Below, piece after piece: positions 25,820-30,416 of a DNA stretch of 30,416 nt. A program made the translations under genes and the position numbers. The notes beneath the pieces were generated by a model, which did no database searches, had not been told where the DNA came from, and was given only the letters and a program-made list of their open reading frames with translations. This DNA comes from Mesotoga sp. UBA6090 (GTDB taxonomy: Bacteria; Thermotogota; Thermotogae; Petrotogales; Kosmotogaceae). The first letter of the stretch is position 1, and each line of letters starts with the position of its first letter. The stretch spans positions 1 through 30,416 of the forward strand of contig NZ_DIXC01000034.1 of assembly GCF_002435945.1 (NCBI RefSeq), written 5' to 3'.

Positions 25820-25838
25820 GTTTCATCTTCTTGAAAAT

Positions 25839-25853
25839 AGGTGAATTTCACCT
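25839..25853. promoter_or_regulatory. palindromic operator candidate
   Basis: AGGTGAA-T-TTCACCT is a perfect inverted repeat with 7-base arms and a one-base centre. It lies between the minus-strand remnant and the plus-strand replication genes. A weak plus-strand promoter-like pair, TTGGTC (25858-25863) and TATAAA (25880-25885) with 16 bases between, follows directly. This is where a phage-type repressor site would be expected. Confidence 0.45.
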
Positions 25854-25885
25854 GAGCTTGGTCTTGGGGATTCCGTATCTATAAA

Positions 25886-26164
25886 ATAATGACTGATATG
25901 TGAAGTCGGCCCTCGGATGATCAAGAAGTGTTTCTTCGATTTTCTGAACTCTCAGCGAATAAGGAGTGAATAGAGATTTTAGGCATCGGATTCTATCTTT
26001 GGCATGAGATTTAGGTAATCAGTACTGCTTTTGAAAAACCGCTCTGGATAGTTAGATGGTCGTTCTTCTCTAAAGGGATTCCAGACTTTGCTCAAGGTGG
26101 TGATCTTGCATGTGAGTAAAAGCAAGAAACAGCTGAAGACTAAACAGATAGGGAGGGAGAAGAG
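25886..26164. other. intergenic, no gene recognised
   Basis: This stretch leads to the plus-strand replication genes. Frames on both strands are short and broken. A repressor gene may once have stood here, but nothing supports one now. Confidence 0.35.
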
Positions 26165-26236
26165 ATGAAATCCAACAGTGTAATTCCTACCAAGTACTCG
26201 GGAGTTTATGAAGTGAACAGTCTTAACAAAACTTAA
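26165..26236 (+). pseudogene. 23-codon ORF with strong ribosome site, probable 5' fragment
   Basis: GGGAGG lies 8 bases before ATG. The frame encodes MKSNSVIPTKYSGVYEVNSL and NKT before TAA. The block 'IPTKYSGVYEV' recalls the arm-binding start of phage tyrosine integrases, where the chain would run on. Here it ends within 70 bases and no integrase follows in any frame. It is either a decayed integrase start or a genuine small peptide. The inverted repeat CCAAGTACT (26190-26198) / AGTACTTGG (26247-26255) spans its end. Confidence 0.35.
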
Positions 26237-26339
26237 AGAATATTTAAGTACTTGGAATCAGGGTTTCTTTGCGATTATGATATGCCCAGTCGGTGTTTCC
26301 TGTTCCGATTCCGTATGAAAAATCTCAAACCGAAAGAAG

Positions 26340-26597
26340 GTGGGCAAGTTGGTAAGAAGAAAAAAAGGATCTCCTGCAAGAGATCCGAAAAGGTACAAAG
26401 GATATTTTACCCGAAGAGATTCTAGCACAGGAGGATTCGTCAGTTCCTATCGTGATCGTTTCCGCAACATTTCCTCGGAAGAAAGAGTTCACAGAAAGTA
26501 CCACAGGATTATGAACGAGATCTACGACAGGAATCGCGATTCTTATCCGAATGTATTTGAAGAAAGGAGAGAGCTAATTGAGAGTCTCAAGATCTAA
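26340..26597 (+). CDS. small basic protein of unknown function
   Basis: The frame encodes 85 residues rich in Arg and Lys (GKLVRRKKGSPARDPKRYKG, then FRNISSEERVHRKYHRIMNE). It has no membrane segment and no recognised family, and may bind nucleic acid. GTG at 26340 directly abuts AGAAG, so TTG at 26349 (5 bases after AAGGTGG) is an equally good start. Its end overlaps the next gene by 20 bases and carries that gene's AAGGAG site, so translation is probably coupled to the replication protein downstream. Confidence 0.5.
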   Translation: MGKLVRRKKGSPARDPKRYKGYFTRRDSSTGGFVSSYRDRFRNISSEERVHRKYHRIMNEIYDRNRDSYPNVFEERRELIESLKI

Positions 26598-27318
26598 TAC
26601 CACATCTATTTTCAGAGTGAAGAAGCAAAGAAATTTCGTAGCGATCGACAAGAGTTTTCTGAGCGATGCTTCTCTTTCATGCAAGGCGAAAGGGCTTCTC
26701 GCCTTCTTTCTTTCCAAACCCGATGACTGGGAGTTTCGGCTCTCCGAGATCAGGAGGAATTTCAAAGATGGAAAGGAGAGTATTAGAAGGGGAATCGAGG
26801 AACTGCAGAAGGCCGGTTATGTAAAAAAGGTGAAGTTGCGCGGAACGAAAGGCAAGTTCGACGGAGTGAGGTACCTGATTTACGAAACTCCTTATTTGAG
26901 CGAGGTTCACCCGCAAACCGATTTCCCGACTTCGGGAAAACCGAAAGCGGATAATCCGGCGGCGGAAAACCCGTCACTACTAAATAATGATATTACTAAG
27001 GATACTTCGTATCGTGCAGGCACGAGTGAAGATATATCTAAGTGGGGAAAGAATGACTTCATCAAGAGAACTGCAAGTCTAATCAAAGAGAGGCTGGAAA
27101 TTGAAGACAATTACAAGCTTGCAGCTGCGCTAATAGGAGATTCAGATCGACAGATCGACTGGTATTTCCCCATGTGGCTTGTAGAATATTTCACCGAGGC
27201 AATAAACAGGGCAAATGATAAGAAAAAGTACCTTTTCTCGCTCCTGAAGAAACCAGAGTTATGGAAGCTTTTCATGAGCTTTCTCGAGAGCGAGTCGTTC
27301 AATGGAAGGGGGTTATGA
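26578..27318 (+). CDS. winged-helix replication protein, phage replisome-organizer type
   Basis: This 246-residue protein has a winged helix at about 25-95 (KAKGLLAFFLSKPDDWEFRL, SEIRRNFKDGKESIRRGIEE, LQKAGYVKKVKLRG). A variable linker (~100-150) and a C-terminal helical region (FIKRTASLIKERLEIEDNYK, and YFTEAINRANDKKKYLFSLL) follow. The build is that of phage or plasmid replication initiators and helicase loaders that sit directly before a DnaB-like gene. The start is TTG at 26578 with AAGGAGAG 7 bases upstream. The DnaB-like gene begins 4 bases after its stop. Role inferred: binds the element's origin or hands on the helicase. The specific family is not certain. Confidence 0.7.
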   Translation: MRVSRSNTTSIFRVKKQRNFVAIDKSFLSDASLSCKAKGLLAFFLSKPDDWEFRLSEIRRNFKDGKESIRRGIEELQKAGYVKKVKLRGTKGKFDGVRYLIYETPYLSEVHPQTDFPTSGKPKADNPAAENPSLLNNDITKDTSYRAGTSEDISKWGKNDFIKRTASLIKERLEIEDNYKLAAALIGDSDRQIDWYFPMWLVEYFTEAINRANDKKKYLFSLLKKPELWKLFMSFLESESFNGRGL

Positions 27319-27321
27319 GAG

Positions 27322-28608
27322 ATGATGATTCTCGATGTCAGGTCGGAAAGGCAAGTGCTGAAGGCTTTGATACACTACATAAATCTTAGGTGCAGGATTG
27401 ACGAGATAGATCGAAGGTTTCTTTCCCAGGAATCGCAGATTATCTACGACATTATTTCAAAAAAGAGAGACAAAGACCCCACTTTGATCCTGATGGAAAT
27501 GTATAACAGGGTGGAACGCTTTGATGTCGATGATGTTGACCTGGTAAGCGAAAACGAAGCCAACAATCTGATCGACTCCTTCAACAGGACTTTGAGGAAC
27601 AAGAAATTCAGGTTTCTGCTTAACCAAATCTCTCGTGTGATGGAGAAAGACAACATGGAAATGGAGGACGCAACCGGAAAAATTATGTCCTTCCTTCATG
27701 AGAGCTCGTCTGGATTCAAGTACGTGGACATGAAGCAGGCGAACATGCTTCTAAAACAGTTTCACACTGATGTCTGGGCGAACAGGAGCAAGAAGCTTCA
27801 TTGGCCGTTCAGATATTTCAACACAGTGTTGAACAGTCTTAGGGGTAAGGAGCTTGTGGTAATCGCGGGAGAGACAGCAACGGGAAAGACTGCATTTATG
27901 CTGAATACTGCGGATCGCTGGGCCGCCGAGGGAAAGACTATAGGATATATCTCTCTGGAAATCGATGTAGTTGACCTTAAGAACAGAATGCACCAGAAGG
28001 ATTTCGATATAAACCTCAGTGCAGAGTCGGAAAAGCTGAGCGAAGAAGGACAGTTGCTACTGAACGATGCGATCGACAGGACGGTGGATCAGAAAATGTT
28101 TTTCTGTGACAGCGGGGTGAGATCTGTTCACGAGATCATAGCGGGCATAAAGCTGATGAATATGCTTCATCAATTCGATGTTGTCTTCATAGATTATCTC
28201 CAGCTCATGAGCTGCCCGGGAAAGCAGTCCAAGGACGCAGAGATCGGCGAGATAATGGGATCGCTGAAGGCTCTTGCTATGGATATCAAAGTCCCGATCA
28301 TAGTCGCCTCGCAACTGAACAGAGAAGTCGGCAAAAACGACAAGGGGATTCCAAGACTCTCGAATCTTCGAGAATCGGGAACGATAGAACACAGCGCCGA
28401 TGTAGTAATCCTAATCTACAGGCCAATACTGTACAACAAGAGCCAATCGTTGAACGAATATCACGCGATAGTTGCCAAACAGAGAAACGGAAAGACAGGC
28501 ACTATCTACATGGACTTCAACATGACCAGACAGGTAATCGAAGGTACGGGAACATCCGCCAAATGCAAAGAAGAACGTTCCCCTAGCCTTGAACACGTCC
28601 TTGGATAA
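27322..28608 (+). CDS. DnaB-like replicative helicase of a mobile element
   Basis: The 428 residues comprise a short N-terminal helical domain (1-150) and a RecA-like DnaB C-terminal domain. Walker A is GETATGKT (183-190), and SLEIDVVDLKNRM and Walker B VVFIDYLQLM (Asp291) follow. Further on are IIVASQLNREVGK, RLSNLRESGTIEHSADVV and the arginine-finger region KQRNGKTG (386-393). It unwinds DNA at replication forks with ATP. The divergent N-terminus and the winged-helix partner point to a phage or plasmid helicase rather than the host DnaB. ATG at 27322 has GGGGG 9 bases upstream; the following ATG codon is an alternative. The gene is intact. Confidence 0.88.
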   Translation: MMILDVRSERQVLKALIHYINLRCRIDEIDRRFLSQESQIIYDIISKKRDKDPTLILMEMYNRVERFDVDDVDLVSENEANNLIDSFNRTLRNKKFRFLLNQISRVMEKDNMEMEDATGKIMSFLHESSSGFKYVDMKQANMLLKQFHTDVWANRSKKLHWPFRYFNTVLNSLRGKELVVIAGETATGKTAFMLNTADRWAAEGKTIGYISLEIDVVDLKNRMHQKDFDINLSAESEKLSEEGQLLLNDAIDRTVDQKMFFCDSGVRSVHEIIAGIKLMNMLHQFDVVFIDYLQLMSCPGKQSKDAEIGEIMGSLKALAMDIKVPIIVASQLNREVGKNDKGIPRLSNLRESGTIEHSADVVILIYRPILYNKSQSLNEYHAIVAKQRNGKTGTIYMDFNMTRQVIEGTGTSAKCKEERSPSLEHVLG

Positions 28609-28623
28609 GATCAAAACCGAGAT

Positions 28624-28640
28624 CCCAAATTAAATTTGGG
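28624..28640. repeat. short inverted repeat after the helicase gene
   Basis: CCCAAAT-TAA-ATTTGGG is a perfect 7-base hairpin 16 bases after the helicase stop. No T run follows (GAGGACAG), so it is not a classical terminator. It may protect the mRNA 3' end. Confidence 0.4.
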
Positions 28641-28708
28641 AGGACAGGGCAAGGCAAAATGAGGACCGACGGGTCCCTGCGTAGATTGTTCCCAGTCTTG
28701 TTATCACG

Positions 28709-28735
28709 AAAAACAAGGGCCCTTTCGGGCCCTTG
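28709..28735 (-). terminator. strong rho-independent terminator, probably bidirectional
   Basis: CAAGGGCCC (28714-28722) pairs perfectly with GGGCCCTTG (28727-28735) around a 4-base loop. On the minus strand TTTTTC continues after the stem, ending the small exported-protein gene. On the plus strand it sits about 105 bases after the helicase gene but has only ACTTGATT after it. Confidence 0.85.
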
Positions 28736-28761
28736 ACTTGATTGAGTAGGGGTTTTATCTT

Positions 28762-29037
28762 TTACAGCTGTGCTGCTTTCCCAAATCCTCTGCCGAGTCC
28801 CGGTCCCTTTTCACCAGAGGCGCCGTGCCTGTAGCCTGTTCCGTCCTGGGCATTCTTTAGTTCTCTTACACCGTCATTGGGGCAGTTGTCATTTATTCCG
28901 TCGCCGTCTGCATCTACGAAGTTCTCACAGGTTGTAGGATCCTGACTTCTCTGCATCGCCTTCGTTCCGTAACCTACTGCCAATGTCATTCCACCGATCA
29001 AAAGAACCGCTATCGTAATTAACACTATCTTTTTCAT
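28762..29037 (-). CDS. small exported protein with an Asp-rich calcium-type loop
   Basis: ATG at 29037 has GGAGG 8 bases upstream. The 91-residue product begins with a signal peptide (MKKIVLITIAVLLIGGMTLA, cleavage probably near AVG or shortly after). A Dx[DN]xDG loop, FVDADGDGINDNCPNDG, flanked by two cysteines, resembles EF-hand or thrombospondin type-3 calcium-binding repeats. The C-terminus is Gly-rich (GEKGPGLGRGFGKAA). Similar short secreted proteins occur in Thermotogota and other anaerobes with unknown roles. It stands alone, with its own terminator. Calcium binding is inferred from the loop. Confidence 0.75.
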   Translation of the reverse strand: MKKIVLITIAVLLIGGMTLAVGYGTKAMQRSQDPTTCENFVDADGDGINDNCPNDGVRELKNAQDGTGYRHGASGEKGPGLGRGFGKAAQL

Positions 29038-29209
29038 CTCTTACACCTCCATATGATTTTTGGTACATTCTCAGTCTACGGCCCATTTCTTAGAGCCCGC
29101 TTAGCATCCGCTTAGAAATTGCTTAGAAACGTGGTAGCAGTTATGGGTTAGGGGGTTGGAAGAGCAAAGGATCGGTTGCAAGTTTCAGTTGTGAGTTGCA
29201 GGAAAACAA
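29038..29209. other. intergenic with G/T-rich degenerate repeats
   Basis: The first ~60 bases are the upstream region of the exported-protein gene, with repeated TTAG-type words (GCTTAGCATCCGCTTAGAAA). The rest is G/T-rich spacer (GGGTTAGGGGGTTGG and AGTTTCAGTTGTGAGTTGCA). No gene was seen. Confidence 0.4.
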
Positions 29210-29416
29210 TCAGACAGTCATTTCTTCCCGCCGAAGCCAAGCGTTAATCACCTGATGCTTCTGTTCACCAATTAGCAGTAAGGCGTACAAAACTGAGTAG
29301 TTGACTGATCTTTTATGCTCGAATTCGTCAAAAGACACTCCCTGGAGAAACCCCTCGATCTCTCCTATGAGCCTTAGTATCTCTTCAATATGTTTCTCAG
29401 CGTTATCTGGTCTCAT
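29210..29416 (-). pseudogene. truncated HepT-like HEPN protein lacking the catalytic motif
   Basis: The 68-residue product (MRPDNAEKHIEEILRLIGEI, then VSFDEFEHKRSVNYSVLYAL and LIGEQKHQVINAWLRRE) follows the first three helices of HepT/DUF86 proteins, including 'F..d......v...l..iGE'. HepT is normally ~110-140 residues and carries the RNase motif R-N-x3-H in its C-terminal half. That part is absent here and is not found in other frames downstream. ATG at 29416 overlaps the stop of the nucleotidyltransferase gene (ATGA), so translation is coupled. It is probably inactive as a toxin, although a shortened form may still bind MntA. Confidence 0.6.
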
Positions 29417-29709
29417 GATATGTATTTGACCTCGCATAAGACCCGATCTTCATAGTCTTTTCTTAGTGCTTTGCGAGTTACCAGATCAACACGCTTTTCA
29501 AGCAACATTGCGAGATCGTTCTTAAGCCTTATGAACTCGAAGAGATCGGGAGTCTGTTCGAAATCGACAAGAATGTCCACGTCACTGCTTTGGGTGTACG
29601 AGTTTCTCGCGTAGGAACCAAAGACTCCTATGGTTTTCACCTTGTACTCCTCTTTCAGCTCTGATAGCTTCCCGGAGAGCTTCGAAAGAATATCTTCCAG
29701 AGTATTCAT
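29413..29709 (-). CDS. mntA: MntA-like nucleotidyltransferase antitoxin
   Basis: The 98-residue protein has the minimal nucleotidyltransferase motif: KTIGVFGSYARNSYTQSSDV, i.e. GSYARN, then S-D-V-D-I-L-V-D-F with the two metal-binding aspartates. The typical FEFIRLKNDLAMLLEKRVDL block follows. MntA antitoxins AMPylate the HepT toxin near its active site to silence it. ATG at 29709 has GGAGG 6 bases upstream; an ATG-less extension of five codons in the frame lacks a site. It overlaps the truncated hepT by 4 bases. The gene looks intact while its partner is not. Confidence 0.85.
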   Translation of the reverse strand: MNTLEDILSKLSGKLSELKEEYKVKTIGVFGSYARNSYTQSSDVDILVDFEQTPDLFEFIRLKNDLAMLLEKRVDLVTRKALRKDYEDRVLCEVKYIS

Positions 29710-29788
29710 ACTGTTCCTCCACAATTAGCATTGTTCTAGGCTAATTATAGCATCGGCGGTCGAATTGCCCGCTTCGCGGGGAAACAAA

Positions 29789-29844
29789 GGATCGGGTTAG
29801 AAAGATCGGGTTACGAAGAACGGGTTAATAGGAGCGGGTGAAAG
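29789..29844. repeat. four tandem 14-base repeats
   Basis: Units at 29789-29802, 29803-29816, 29817-29830 and 29831-29844 share RGAWCGGGTTAxxA; the fourth is the most diverged. The 14-base period does not favour coding. They may be replication-slippage products or protein-binding sites. Confidence 0.7.
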
Positions 29845-30163
29845 GGAAGAGCGCAGATAATAATCAATTGCTGACGCAGGCGAGGCCGACTTCGTCGAGA
29901 AGTGATTCTGCTGCGCAGGAAGTGATGCTCGGAGGAACGTCCGGGGAAGTGATGCTCGCTGCACGAGTAAGAATAAAACATTAGACGCAATGCCGCCTGC
30001 GGCGGGACGCAATGCACTGAAGAGCGTCAGTGGATGCAAGGCTGGCTAAGATCATGCCAGGACGCAAGGCCCGCTTCGCGGGGAAAGATCCTCAAAGCCA
30101 GTCTGCTACGAAGGCCGATCTTCTTCATCTGTGATCCGATTCAGAATCATATTCTTCTTGTAG

Positions 30164-30183
30164 GGGCGAACGGCCGTTCGCCC
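30164..30183. repeat. 20-base perfect palindrome, REP-like
   Basis: GGGCGAACG followed by GC and CGTTCGCCC is a perfect palindrome, preceded by GTAG and followed by GAAGGGG. Palindromes of this GTAGGGGCGAA type recur as dispersed repeats in many bacterial genomes, so this is probably one copy of a REP/MITE-like element. Confidence 0.6.
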
Positions 30184-30416
30184 GAAGGGGAAGCCCTCTC
30201 TCAGGCGCAAAGCAGAAGGCAAAAAGTGGTCGGTCACTAACTCAGGCCAGTCACATTAGAGAAGGTTCTCCGTTAGCCGTTCACCGTCCAAAGATCGGCG
30301 CTGATCGCTTACCAGGAGACGCTGATCGCTGGAAGAGCAAGGGCATTAAGAACAGGTCATCTGTCAATGGTCCACCGTCCTACGAGAAGAGCATATTTAC
30401 CCCGCAAGGATATTGG

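Larger units (their letters stand above)
29710..30416. other. gene-free, repeat-rich region
   Basis: About 700 bases without a supportable gene. It holds a 14-base tandem repeat, three small GC hairpins (CCCGC-TTC-GCGGG at 29768-29780 and 30070-30082; CCGCC-TGC-GGCGG at 29993-30005), and three GAAGTGAT(T/G)CT words (29899, 29919, 29946). It also holds GACGCAA words (29984, 30006, 30061), a 20-base palindrome, and two CGCTGATCGCT copies (30299-30309, 30320-30330). Short frames here have no ribosome sites and repeat-derived compositions. Confidence 0.6.

Noticed and set aside
29768..30082. Regularly recurring GC hairpins as a possible CRISPR array
   Set aside because: Copies are short and unevenly spaced, with no equal-length spacers and no cas genes nearby.
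29797..30240. Three overlapping frames of 68-80 codons in the right-end repeats
   Set aside because: They run through tandem repeats and palindromes, lack ribosome sites and have repeat-derived, low-information translations.

Overview
The window looks like part of a Thermotogota chromosome, most likely Mesotoga or a close relative. This is an inference from the style of the replication proteins, the small exported and membrane proteins, and the repeat-rich spacers, not from a marker gene. It is an accessory region: a large anti-phage island between remnants of recombinases, toxin-antitoxin modules, a decayed helicase and a phage-like replication module. No rRNA, tRNA or CRISPR array was seen.

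Left flank (1-4085): fragments of a GNAT-type toxin with a small intact antitoxin-like gene; an apparently intact toxin-antitoxin pair in which a zinc-finger/HTH/Panacea (SocA-like) protein follows a 140-residue unknown protein behind a consensus promoter; a truncated serine recombinase beside a tandem repeat; a small membrane protein; a fragment of an unknown domain; and a sensor-like membrane protein with no output domain that stops exactly where the island begins.

Defence island (4082-22584, all on the minus strand): a complete type 1 BREX operon, brxA-brxB-brxC-pglX-pglZ-brxL, with spacings of 8-20 bases. It is followed in the same direction by five accessory genes: two unrelated proteins that each carry a HEPN ribonuclease motif (R-N-x3-H), a single-pass membrane protein, a DUF262+HNH protein of the GmrSD/BrxU kind, and a membrane-anchored Mrr-like protein with a zinc cluster but no canonical catalytic lysine. 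The expected division of labour is as follows. PglX methylates host DNA. BrxB, BrxC, PglZ and BrxL carry out exclusion of unmethylated phage DNA. The DUF262 protein may attack phages with modified DNA. The HEPN proteins may add an RNA-cleaving or abortive layer. The HEPN pair next to BREX is the most interesting part of the window.

Right flank (22605-30416): a frameshifted 5' piece of a PLD-domain/SNF2-like helicase and a TGA-interrupted HTH reading frame lie just upstream of brxA. Next comes a multi-pass membrane protein bracketed by two remnants sharing the same C-terminal coding sequence, each followed by a terminator. A plus-strand phage- or plasmid-like replication module (small basic protein, winged-helix protein, DnaB-like helicase) follows, then a small exported protein with an Asp-rich calcium-type loop, a MntA/HepT pair in which HepT has lost its catalytic motif, and about 700 bases of gene-free repeats.
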